A stretch of 64,000 nt of DNA, from assembly GCA_034336665.1 (NCBI GenBank), contig CM067588.1:4466655-4530654 (forward strand), given 5' to 3'. The number at the start of each line of letters is the position of its first letter. Within the stretch, counting starts at the first letter, position 1. The translations under genes were made by a program, and so were the position numbers. This stretch comes from Luscinia megarhynchos. Lineage: Eukaryota > Chordata > Aves > Passeriformes > Turdidae. This document shows positions 23,856 to 34,000 of the stretch, one piece after another. The notes under the pieces were generated by a model that was not told the origin of the DNA, did no database searches, and saw nothing but the letters and a program-made list of their open reading frames with translations.

Positions 23856-25308
23856 TGCTGTGACACCCGGAGCTGCCCCAGCCGCGTCCCCTCCTGCAGC
23901 TCCGGGCCGGGTGGGTGGGACACGAGCGGGATCTCTGCTGCCTCGGGGTTGTGTCCTTCCCCCTGCTGCTCCGGGGACATCCCTGTCACCGCCCCGGCGG
24001 TGGCCAAGCCACCAGGAGGAGCAGGTGGCCCGTGGCTGGAGGACAGGGAAGCAGCGATGCACACAGAGGGTCCCGAAATATTCCATGAAGGAATTTTTCC
24101 CAGCTCCATGCTGGCTTGGAGGCGACACTCATCCCGCTCCTGCCAGGATTTTCTCTTTTTTTTTTTTTTTTTTTCCATGTGCTTCTCTTTAAATGTGGCC
24201 TGGAAGAAGCTCTGGGGCTCTTCATGTCCTGTCACAGCACAGGAATCACATTTCCCACCCGGATTTTGGCAGGTGCAAAACCTGCTTTTCCCTTTTTTCC
24301 ACCAGAAAATGGGAGGCTGTGAATTTCTGAGCTGCCCTGCTCACACACGAGGCAGGAAGGCTGATTTCCTTCCAGGAGCCCGAATCCAGATGGTCAGAGA
24401 CGCCTTCCAAGCTCCCAGAACCTGTTGGAAAAGGCCATTATGTCTCAATAGCAGTTTTGCATCCCGGCCCGTTGGAATCAGCTGCTCCAACACCTCTTTC
24501 CCAAACTGTGCTGGGCTGTGGAGAACCAGTCTGGTCAGGCTTGGCTGATTTTGGTGAAGGAATAAAATCCCGTGTTTATTCCCATTTTTTTGTGTCAGGC
24601 AAGCATGGAGCCGTTCAATATAAAAGGCCTGAGGTTGTTTTTTGACACTCAACGTTTGTCTTTGTCATGAGAATCCCTGAAATATTTTATTTTCGAGGAA
24701 TAAGGCTGTGAACTCCCCAGGAAGACGCCGAGGAGGAATTCCCAGCCCAGGGCATTTTCCTCCTCTCAAAGCAAAGCTCAGGGTCAGGTCGTGCTCCACA
24801 GGATGCAGAGATGGAATTAACTCCAACATGGCTTTAATTGCCACTCAAACACCATTCCCCGCTCCAAAACAAGCCCTGGATCAGCCCGGCGGAGCCGAGG
24901 GAGGGATTTTGCTGGAAAATGGAGAGGAGGAATTCCCAGGGTTGGGCTCAGGATCCTGGGAGGCGCAGGAATGTGGAATTCCGGAGGTGCAGGCCCTCAG
25001 GGGCGGAAAAAAGCGCTAATGAGGGGCTGTGCCCAGCACGGGTGTTACTGGTTTGACTGGAACGGCGGGGAGCCCAAACTGGGCCCCCGGGAGGGGATTT
25101 AAGGTGCCCCCTGCCCCGGGGCCGAAGCGGTTCCTGCTCTGGGAAGGATTCCATCGGGAATTTTATCGGGTTCCTTTTAAAAACAGGGGGGAGGGCGGGA
25201 TTTGGAGGGGGTTTGCTCGTGCTGGACCCTCGTGGCTCTCAGGGTGGGTCAGACCCGGGGGATCAACCCCAAAACCCACGAAGAACCCCAATTTTGTCAC
25301 CAGCCCTC
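23856..25308. other. Unique island
   Basis: It contains a 19-base T run at 24156-24174, and a non-repetitive 103-codon minus-strand frame at 24341-24652 that I cannot assign to any family. An AT-rich patch at 24560-24700 includes ATATAAAAGG and ATATTTTATTTTCG. No splice-bounded exon is convincing. Confidence 0.55.
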
Positions 25309-26392
25309 GCTTTTTGGGGTGCCCTCGCTTTTTGGGGTGCTCACACTGCCCTGGGCATGTCTCCACACTTTTTGGGGGTGCATGCCCCACTCTGCCCTGG
25401 GGTGGGGTCTCACATTGCCCGTTGGGGTCCCCACATTGCTTGGGGGTGCCCGCGGGGGTTCCCACATTATTTGGGGTCGCACCCCCCCACTCTGCCCGTG
25501 GGGTCCTCCCACTGTTTGGGGTGCACGCACCCTCTTGTCCTGGGGGGTCCCCAAAACTTTCTGGGGGTGCAGCCGCTGTCCCTGTCCAGTGTGTCCCCAT
25601 ATTGCCCGGGGAGTGTCCCCACCGTTTGTGGGGGTCCCCACCCTGCCCGGGATTGTCCCCACCCTGCCGGGGGCGTCCCCACATTGCCCGAGGGGGTCCC
25701 CAAACCTTCTGGGGGTGCACCCGTCGCCCTGTGCAGTGTGTCCCCACATTGCCTGGGAGTGCACCCCACTTTTCTGGGGGTCCCCACATTACCCGGGGGG
25801 TCCCCACATTGCTCGGGGGTGTCCGCACCTTTTCTGGGGATCCCCACACTGCCCGGGGGTGTCCCCAAATTTCCTGGGGGTGCATCCACCGCTCTGTCCA
25901 GGGGTGTCCCCACATTGCCCGGGGGGTCCCCACATTACCCGGGGGGTCCCCACATTGCTCGGGGGTGTCCCCACCCTGTCTGGGGGATCCCCACATTACC
26001 CAGGGGTGTCCCCAAACTTCCTGGGGATGCACCCCCAGCCCTGTCCAGTGTGTCCCCACATTTCTCAGGGGGGTCCCCACATTGCTCTGGGGTGTCCCCA
26101 CCTTTTCTGGGGGTGCATCCGCCGCCCTATCCAACCTGTCCCCACATTGCCTGGGGGTCCCCACATTGCTCGGGGGTGTCCCCACCTTTTCTGGGGGTCC
26201 CCACATTGCCCAGGGGTGTCCCCACCCTTTCTGGGGGTGCATCCGCCGCCCTATCCAGCGTGTCCCCACCCTGATTGGGGGTCTCCACATTGCCCTGGGG
26301 GTCCCCACATTGCCCGGGGGTCCTCCCACCCTGCCTGGGGGTCCCCACATTGCCGGGGGTGTCCCCACCCTTTCCACCCGTGCACCCCCATC
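25309..26392. repeat. ~19-bp minisatellite with a longer composite unit (GGGGTCCCCACATTGCCCG)
   Basis: A GGGGTCCCCACATTG unit is interspersed with a diverged block containing TTTTCTGGGGGTGCATCC and CTGTCCAGTGTGTCC, and the block itself recurs several times. GGGGTCCCC is an inverted repeat. Frames over 400 codons on both strands are artefacts. Confidence 0.93.
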
Positions 26393-27150
26393 TGCCCACG
26401 GGCTCCCCGCCCTGGCTGGGGTCCCTCTCCCCGCTGTCCCCCCCTCACCGCCCCGTCACCCCGCTCCTCTCGCCGTCCCCCTTAAGCCGCCGTCGGGGCG
26501 CGCAGCCACCTTAAGGGAGCCCCTCCCCCGGCGGGCTGGGACGGGCCCTCCCCCTCCCTGCCCGCCGTCCCTCCCTCGCCGGCCCGGCCCCGCACGGCCC
26601 CGCTCGGCACGGGGGTTGCCATGACAAGCATTTTCTCCCGTTAGCCGCGGGACCGCTGCCCCCCATCCCATGGCCAGTCGCGGGGGCTCCGCCGCCAGCC
26701 GGGCGCCGTGGGACCGGAGCCGGTGAGCGCTCGGCAGCGGCGAACGGGGGTCCCGCGGGGGTTCGGACACGCGGGAGTGGCGTGGGGAGGGGTCGCGGAG
26801 GGGGTTCTTTGTGGGGGGTGGGTGCGAGCATCGCTGCCGCGGCGGGCGCGGGGATATTTCACCCGCCCCGCTCCGTCCCAGTGCAGCAGGTGGGATGTGG
26901 GGGATTGTGGTGCCCAAATCATGGGGGGGCTCAGTGTGGGACCCCAACCCCACATAGGAGAGGGCGCGGTGATGGGGGCACCGCGGTCCGGCCGCTCTGG
27001 GGCGTTCAGCCCCCCAACATCTTGTGGGGGGCAGCTCCGGCAGCCCCCCGGGATTTGGGGTGGGGAGGACGCTCCGCTCGGATCCTACAACTTGTTGCCC
27101 GCCCTTGAAGCGGCGGGGAAGGGAGGGGGGCCGCGGGGTTCGGGGTTCCC
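26393..27150. promoter_or_regulatory. CpG island with a donor-like site
   Basis: Very CpG-rich, especially 26440-26740. On the + strand, ATG 26670 opens MASRGGSAASRAPWDRS and reaches GAGCCG|GTGAGC, with GT at 26723-26724, which is a plausible 5' splice site. The ATG context is weak (C at -3), and the peptide matches no family I know. GTTGCCATGACAAG at 26615-26628 resembles an RFX X-box with two mismatches in the second half. It may be a promoter for an upstream gene or an alternative distal promoter. Confidence 0.45.
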
Positions 27151-28080
27151 GGTCGCGCGTGTTGCTGGATTTTTTGGGGAGGCAGCGAGTTGTGGCATTG
27201 CGGGGAGGAGGAGGATGAGGATGATGGAGGAAGGAAGAGGCGGGGGAAGGGGAGGGGGGCTTGCGGCAGCCCAAGGACAGAGCGGGGAAGGTGCTGCGTG
27301 GGTGTTTTTGAGGTGGTTTTTCCCCACCCGTGGGGCAGCAGTGGGGGGGCTGCTGCCTGCCTGGAGTGGGGTGACGCGGGTGGGGAGGGGGATGCGGTGG
27401 GGAGGTGCGTGGGGGGGTTGCCCACGCCACGGCTGGGCACGTCCCCCTGCTGCCTGCACCAATCCGGCTGGGCAGAGGAGCCACGGCAGAGAAAACAGGA
27501 GTGGGGAGGCGGAAGATAAATTAAAAAATAAATCAGGAAAATCTATTGGAAGCCCGGGCCAGGCTCTGGCCTCGTCCTCCTCCTCCTGCCTCTGCCCCCA
27601 GCGCTCTCGCCAGCTCTCTGGAGCCTCTCAGCATCCCTGGCCTGGCTCGGTGGGTCTGAGCCCCCCGTGGGCTGCGGGGGCGGGGGGGGCTGGGTGGTCC
27701 CTCCCCGCTTTCGCCAGAGGCGAGTGGAGATGTTGGGAGGGGAGGAGGGACAATAGGTTATTGTGCTCTTATCTCTGGAGACCTGAGCTTGGGTGGGGGT
27801 TTGCATTGCGAAGCTCAAACCAGTGCAGCCAGTTTCTGCCCGTGGCCGTGGAGCGGGAGCCCGGGACGTGGGTGGACGGGCAGGAGGCGAGGGCAGCGAG
27901 CTGGGCTGGAGGTGAGTGCTCGGAACTCGCCACGGGGCACCCAGAGCCGCCCTGGGGCCGGGGGACCCCGAGCTGAGCCCCCCTCACCCCAAACCCCCCC
28001 GGGCTGCGCCGCCCCGCCTGCCTCCAGACTCTGCCCTCAATCTTTCGCTTCTCTGAGCACTGAAACGCACCTGAATTATT
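27151..28080. other. Unique GC-rich segment with a GATA/SOX-type site cluster
   Basis: It contains AGATAA near 27513, CTTATCT at 27768-27774 (AGATAAG on the minus strand), and ACAATA (27750-27755) inverted against TATTGT (27759-27764), a paired SOX-like arrangement. A GGAG|GTGAGTG donor-like site sits near 27920. No recognisable coding sequence is present. Confidence 0.45.
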
Positions 28081-29244
28081 AAATCATGAGCGAGAGAGGC
28101 TGACGCCCCCGCGCTCCGCCAGCCCCACCCCGCCGCGCCCCGGGGATCCCTCCCCGGGTGACCCCCCCAAACCCCACCCTGGGCCGCAGGTGCCCGTCGC
28201 GTCTGGGGGTGCAGGACCCTCGCTCGGGGGTGGGTGGGCTTGGAGGCCACGCTGTGGCTCCCTCCGGCCGGGCTGGTCGCCTCGTGGCTGGCGGGGCCCG
28301 GGAAGGTGCCGGTGCCGGGATGGTGCAGGTGGGGCCGGGCAGCGCCCAGGGCAGGAGGGAGGCAGCGCTTCCCCATTCCTGCCCCGGCCCCGCGCATTCC
28401 CCGCGGGCTCCGGCCCCGTCCCACCCTGGGGGCGAGCCCCGGCTCCTTCCCCGCTTCCTTCCCGGCTGGAGAAGCGCTGGGAAGTGCTGCGAGCGCTGCA
28501 GGTAGAGAGCTTTGAGAGGGCGCAGGCTGTTGTTGGGTGTTGGTTTTTCTTTTATTTTTTTTCCCCTGCATTTTTTTTTTTTTTCCGCCGGCGATGATGA
28601 TGATGACGGAGGGAATTCCCTGCGCTGCCGGCTCGCCGCTCGCGTGCCGTGGGTCCGCATCTCTTCCCGGGGGATCTGCCGCTCTCACCGGAGCCTTTCG
28701 CCTCCGGGAGCCGCCGGGCAGGGCGGGGGCAGCCCGAGGGTGGCACAGCTCCTTGGGCAGGATGAGTAAGAGCAGGGAGGGACGGCTGCTCCTCTGCACT
28801 ATTGTTCAGCAGCCGAAAGCGCCGGGGTGGAGCTGAGCGCGGAGTTTCCCCTTGTCCGCAAACCCTGCGAGACGAACCTTCCCCGCCTGCCCCTTCCCTT
28901 CCCTGCCCGCGCTCCCCGCTCCCCTCTCGGGTTGTGTTTTTTATTTATTTTTTCCCTTTTCCTGTTTTTCCTCCCTGCAAGGCCACGAGCGGAGTTTTCC
29001 CGCAGTGGCCACACTGAGATTTGCGGACCCAAATCCCTGCGGCTGGGGGGGACTCGCAGCCGCCGCCCGTGCTCCGCTCCGCTGCTGCTGCTGCCCGCGC
29101 AGGGCCCGGGGAAGGGCTGGCGGCTCCGGCTTCCTCCTCGCCCACGGCTCCTCCCCGCCGGGCACGGCTGCGCTGTGCTGGGAAAGGAGCGGCGGAAAAC
29201 CGGTGTGAGAGCCCGGGGGTCGCTGCGGGATCGGGAGGGGCTGG
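28081..29244. promoter_or_regulatory. CpG-rich island
   Basis: High CpG density through 28100-28530 and 28580-28900, with a T run near 28568-28584 and (GAT) repeats at 28592-28604. Sox-like ATTGTT lies at 28801-28806. A promoter role is inferred only from base composition. Confidence 0.4.
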
Positions 29245-29586
29245 GCAGGGACGGGGAGCCCCGGCAGGGACAGGGACAGGGACAGGGAGCCCCGGCAGGG
29301 ACAGGGAGCCCCGGCAGGGACAGGGAACCCCGGCAGGGACAGGGACAGGGAATCCCGACAGGGACAGGGACAGGGAGCCCCGGCAGGGACAGGGGACAAG
29401 GACAGGGAGCCCCGGCAGGGACAGGGAACCCCGACAGGGACAGGGAACCCCGGCAGGGATAGGGGACAGGGAGCCCCGGCAGGGACAGGGAGCCCCGGCA
29501 GGGACAGGGACAGGGAGCCCTGGCAGGAACGGGGACAGGGAGCCCCGGCAGGGACAAGGAACCCCGGCAGGGACAGGGGCCCCGGC
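29245..29586. repeat. ~19-bp minisatellite (CAGGGACAGGGAGCCCCGG)
   Basis: GGCAGGGACAGGGAGCCCC units with optional extra CAGGGA copies. The G-rich + strand has four-run potential for G-quadruplexes. Confidence 0.94.
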
Positions 29587-30555
29587 AGCGTGGCCGTGGA
29601 AATGGGTGCGGGTCATTTGGGAAGTGACCAGTGCTCGGTGTGGCCGTGGCGATGGGATGCAGGCCCTCAGATGGGAAGTGCCCCGTGCTCCATGTGACCG
29701 TGGCGATGGGAAGTGACCAGTGCACCAGTGCTCGGTGTGACCGTGGCACTGGGAGGTGACCAGTGCACCAGTGCTCGGTGTGGCCACAGCAGTGGGATGC
29801 AGATGCTCGGATGGGAAGTGACCAGTGCTCGGTGTGACCGTGGCGATGGGAAGTGACCAGTGCACCAGTGTAGCCCAGGGGCACGAGGTGACGTCGGGGA
29901 CCGGGAGGTGGCAGGGCCCCGGGGGTGTGACCAGTGCTCAGTGTGGCCATGGCACTAGGAGCTGTGACCAGTGCCCAGGGTGACCATGGCACTGGGAGGT
30001 GACAGTGCTCAGTGTGACCAGTGCTCGGTGTGACTATGGCACTGGGAGGTGACAGTGCTCGTGTGACCAGATGCCCGGTGCGACTATGGCACTGGGAGGT
30101 GACAGTGCTCGGTGTGGCCATGGCACTGGGGAGGTGACCATGGCACTGGGAAGTGACCAGTGCGTCAGCGTGTGACCAGCTGGCGCGATGGGATGCAGTG
30201 CCACTGGCAGAGGTGACAGTGCCCGCGTGACCAGTGCCCAGGTGACCATGGCACTGGGAGGTGACAGTGCTCGGTGTGACCAGTGCTCGGTGTGACCATG
30301 GCACTGGGAGGTGACCAGTGCTCGGTGTGACCAGTGCTCGGTGTGACCATGGCACTGGGAGGTGACAGTGCTCGGTGTGACCAGTGCTCGGTGTGACCAT
30401 GGCACTGGGAGGTGACAGTGCTCGGTGTGACCAGTGCTCGGTGTGACCAGCGCTCAGTGTGACCATGGCACTGGGAGGTGACCATGGCACTGGGAGGTGA
30501 CCATGGCACTGGGAGGTGACAGTGCTCGGTGTGACCAGTGCTCGGTGTGACCACG
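29587..30555. repeat. ~34- to 50-bp minisatellite (GTGACCATGGCACTGGGAGG)
   Basis: Units combine GTGCTCGGTGTGACC with ATGGCACTGGGAGGTGACAG. The left half (to about 29900) is diverged and includes GGGATGCAG variants; the right half is much more homogeneous. Confidence 0.92.
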
Positions 30556-31640
30556 GCAGTGGGTGCAGCCCGTAGATGGGAAGTGGCCCCTGCAGCACCA
30601 GCGGTGCCACTTCCCCGGAGTTCCCACGATCCCCGGATCCAGGGGCGCTGCTGGATCCCTGCAGCATTCCCGGGATAAAGGAACGGCTGCTCTGGCGCCG
30701 GAGGGATCTGCTCTGCAGAGCAGGAGGTGAATCACTGGGGTGAGCTGGGAGTTTGAACCCAGCCCCTGTCCCCCCGGTGCTGTTGGGTGGGAGCAGGGAT
30801 CCCATGGGTGATCATGGGGCTGGAGATGCTCCTGGGGGAAGCAGCTTTGATGGCAGAGGGTGGCAGAGCTGTCCCCAACCTCCCTCCTCTCCACCTTGGG
30901 GCAGGCAGAGGTGACCAGCCGGGGGACAGGCACAGGCAGGTGACAAGATTCTGCCCTGAATGTGTTTTGGGGTGCAGGGCCAGCCTTGGGGTCCCTGGGA
31001 GCAGTGGGGGGACAGCCACAATCCCTGTCACCCTGTCACCTCCTACCAGCGCCGAGGCCAGGCTAATGAACCCTGTGACTTTGATGTTTTAATTAGTTCC
31101 TTTTGGCTTTAATGCACGGGGATAATAGAGTTTGCATGGACTTATAAACCCTGCCCCTCTGCTGGATCATTAGGAAAAGGGAAAAAAGACACAAGGTAAG
31201 CCTGGGTAGGGCCAGGAGGGAAGCTGGAGCCCTGCAGAGCACATGACACCCGCTGGGGTGTCACCCACCCAGCTGGTGACTCTTTTAAACCGCTAATTAA
31301 GCACCTTAAATCCTGGGAGAGCTCGGGGTGAGTAACAGCTGAGTTCTGAGGCCTCCTGCGTTTGTGAGCTTCGGGGAGGGGTCTCGGGTTTGGACGTGGG
31401 AAGCTGATGCACAGCCTGGAATCAGGAATTTGGGTTCTGGGATTCCCTTTTGGGGCTGGCCCTGCTCCCTCCAGGGTGACCACTGTGGCCCAGGGACATG
31501 GGGACCCTGGTGGTGTCCTGAGATTTCTGGATCATGGCATCAAGTCCTAAATGGGGACTGAAATATAGATCAGGCTGGGGAGGGGACACACAGGTGTGAC
31601 ACCAGCAGCCCTGTGCCCAAATCCTGCAGCTTTGGGGCGA
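30556..31640. other. Unique island
   Basis: Non-repetitive. The patch at 31040-31165 (GCTAATGAACC, TTTAATTAGTTCC, TTTAATGCACGG, GAGTTTGCATGG) is AT-rich with homeodomain and octamer-like words, a candidate regulatory element. No exon is recognised. Confidence 0.55.
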
Positions 31641-32668
31641 GGGAAGGGAGGTGGGATGGATGATCCCAGTGAGGGAGGTGGGATGGATGATCCCAGTGAG
31701 GGAAGGTGGGATGGATGATCCCAGTGAGGGAGGGAGGTGGGATGGATGATCCCAGTGAGGGGAGGGAGGTGGGATGGATGATCCCAGTGAGGGAGGGAGG
31801 TGGGATGGATGATCCCCAGTGAGGGGAGGTGGGATGGATGATCCCAGTGCCAAAGGGAGGTGGGATGGATGATCCCAGTGCCAAAGGGGGAGGTGGGGAT
31901 GGATGATCCCCAGTGAGGTGGGATGGATGATCCCAGTGACAAGGGAAGGTGGGATGGATGATCCCAGTGAGGGAGGGGAGGTGGGATGGATGATCCCAGT
32001 GAGGGGGGAGGGAGGTGGGATGGATGATCCCAGTGAGGGGAAGAGGTGGGATGGATGATCCCAGTGACAAAGAGGAGGTGGGATGGATGATCCCAGTGAG
32101 GGAAGGTGGGATGGATGATCCCAGTGAGGGGAGGGGTGGGATGGATGATCCCCAGTGAGGGAGGTGGGATGGATGATCCCAGTGACCAAAGGGGAGGTGG
32201 GATGGATGATCCCAGTGAGGGTGGGATGGATGATCCCAGTGACAAAGGGGAAGGTGGGATGGATGATCCCAGTGAGGGAGGGAGGTGGGATGGATGATCC
32301 CCAGTGAGGGGAGGGAGGTGGGATGGATGATCCCAGTGAGGGAGAGGTGGGATGGATGATCCCAGTGACAAAGGGGAGGTGGGATGGATGATCCCAGTGA
32401 GGGAGGGAGGTGGGATGGATGATCCCAGTGAGGGAGGGAGGTGGGATGGGTGATCCCAGTGACAAAGGGGAGGTGGGATGGATGATCCCAGTGACAAAGG
32501 GGAGGTGGGATGGATGATCCCAGTGACAAGGGGGAGGTGGGATGGATGATCCCAGTGACAAAGGGGAGGTGGGATGGATGATCCCAGTGACAAAGGGGAG
32601 GTGGGATGGATGATCCCAGTGAGGGAGGTGGGATGGATGATCCCAGTGAGGTGGGATGGATGGTCCCA
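31641..32668. repeat. ~29-bp minisatellite (GGTGGGATGGATGATCCCAG)
   Basis: About 35 units. The tail after CCCAG varies between TGAGGGAGGGA, TGACAAAGGGGA and TGCCAAAGGGA. A clean block of the CAAAGGGGA type at 32440-32600 points to recent local expansion. Confidence 0.95.
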
Positions 32669-32756
32669 TCTCCCAGTGCCCATGGCACAGCTCCTGGCCT
32701 CGGGAATTCCCTCCCTTCCCTGGGGCACCAGGGGCTGGGGCAGCCCCGGGGTTACA

Positions 32757-33063
32757 GCAGTGTCACAGTGCAGGGACCAGGCCACACCAGTGTCACACCA
32801 GTGCCACATTCCAGGGACTGGGTCACTCCAGTGCCACACCAGTGCCACACTGCAGGGACCAGGGCCACACCAGTGCCACATTCCAGGGACTGGGCCACTC
32901 CAGGGCCACACTGCGGGGACCAGTGCCACACCAGTGCCAAACCAATGCCAACTGGGCCACACCCGTGCCACCCCAGTGCCACACTGCAGGGACCAGTGCC
33001 ACCCCAGTGCCACATTCCAGGGGCTGTGCCACCCCAGTGCCCCCCCAGTGCCACACCGCAGGC
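32757..33063. repeat. Short degenerate array (CCAGTGCCACAC / GCAGGGACCAG)
   Basis: An irregular alternation of CCAGTGCCACA and CTGCAGGGACCAG with partial copies, period about 45-60 bp. Confidence 0.8.
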
Positions 33064-34000
33064 ACCAGCCCTGTCCCCTGTCCCCCCCGCCCCTGCAGCC
33101 ACCCGCGGCCGCTCCCTGGCGTGTCCCCAACACCGGGGAATCTCCTGCCCGGCCCAGCAGCCGCCAAGGGGAAGCTCGGGCCAAGAAGTGTCGGCGTTTT
33201 GTGCTGACGGGGAAAAACTTTTCCTTCGACGCTTCCACGGCAGGGATGAGTCGGCAGCTGGGCTGAGCCGCGCGGGGCGCCGGGGGCGAGGAGCGGCGCC
33301 GCTTTTCCCACCCGCGGTGTTTTTGGGAGGCTGCGGGAAGGAGCAGCGAGCGGCGTAGGAGTCCCCACCCGGAAGAGTTTGTCCGGCGGGGCCGGGCACG
33401 GAGGAATCCGATCCCTCCTTTTCCCAGGCTGCGGTCCCAGCGCTGCTCCGCCGGCTGCTCGCTGCCCCCGGCGCCGTGGGTCTGCAAGGATCCCGAGCGG
33501 CGATTCCCGCAAAGGTCAGCCCTGCCTCGCTGTAAATAATCCCGCTCCTTGTGCCGCTGCCGGGCCGGCTCCAGGCTCAGCCCAGCATCCTCCTCCTCCT
33601 CTTCCTCCTCCTGCTGCTGCTGCCGGGCTCGGTGCTGCCCGCCCGGGGGGACACAGCGCTGCGGAGCCGGGGCACAGCCCGGGGGGACAGCGGCGTGTCC
33701 CGAGCCAAGGGCAAGAAGAGTCGGGATGGCTGCTGCCTTCTCCTGCCTTCCCCAGGCTAAAAATAAGCCGCTGGCCCTCGCCGTGCTGCTCTGCCGGGGC
33801 TGGGGGGGCAGGGGGTGAGTGCGGGGCGGGGGGTGAATGCGGGCAGGGCTTGTGCGGGCTTGGAAGTGACCTTTGCTCTTTGAGCATCGGCGTCGGCGAT
33901 CGGATTGTCAGCCCCGGGCTCGGATTTCGGGCAGAAGGTGTCTGATTTTCGGCGCCGTTTCTCGAGATGCTAATTAAGGACCCGGCTGCAGCAGCTGGAG
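33064..34000. promoter_or_regulatory. CpG island with a MEF2-type site
   Basis: CpG-rich, with CTAAAAATAA at 33757-33766, a perfect MEF2 consensus, and a donor-like GGGG|GTGAGTG near 33816. A leucine-rich frame from the CTC/CTG run at 33585-33640 looks like a signal peptide but lacks an ATG and is rejected. It is a possible promoter; strand unknown. Confidence 0.4.

Noticed and set aside
24156..24174. T run as the poly(A) tail of a minus-strand retroelement
   Set aside because: No element body or target-site duplication could be recognised next to it.
26670..26722. Possible first coding exon (MASRGGSAASRAPWDRS)
   Set aside because: Weak ATG context, no recognised protein, and CpG-rich DNA gives such short frames by chance. 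Kept only as part of the CpG island.
33551..33760. A leucine-rich frame resembling a signal peptide (LLLLFLLLLLLPGSVLPARGD)
   Set aside because: No ATG starts it, the leucines come from a CTC/CTG run, and nothing downstream resembles a secreted protein.
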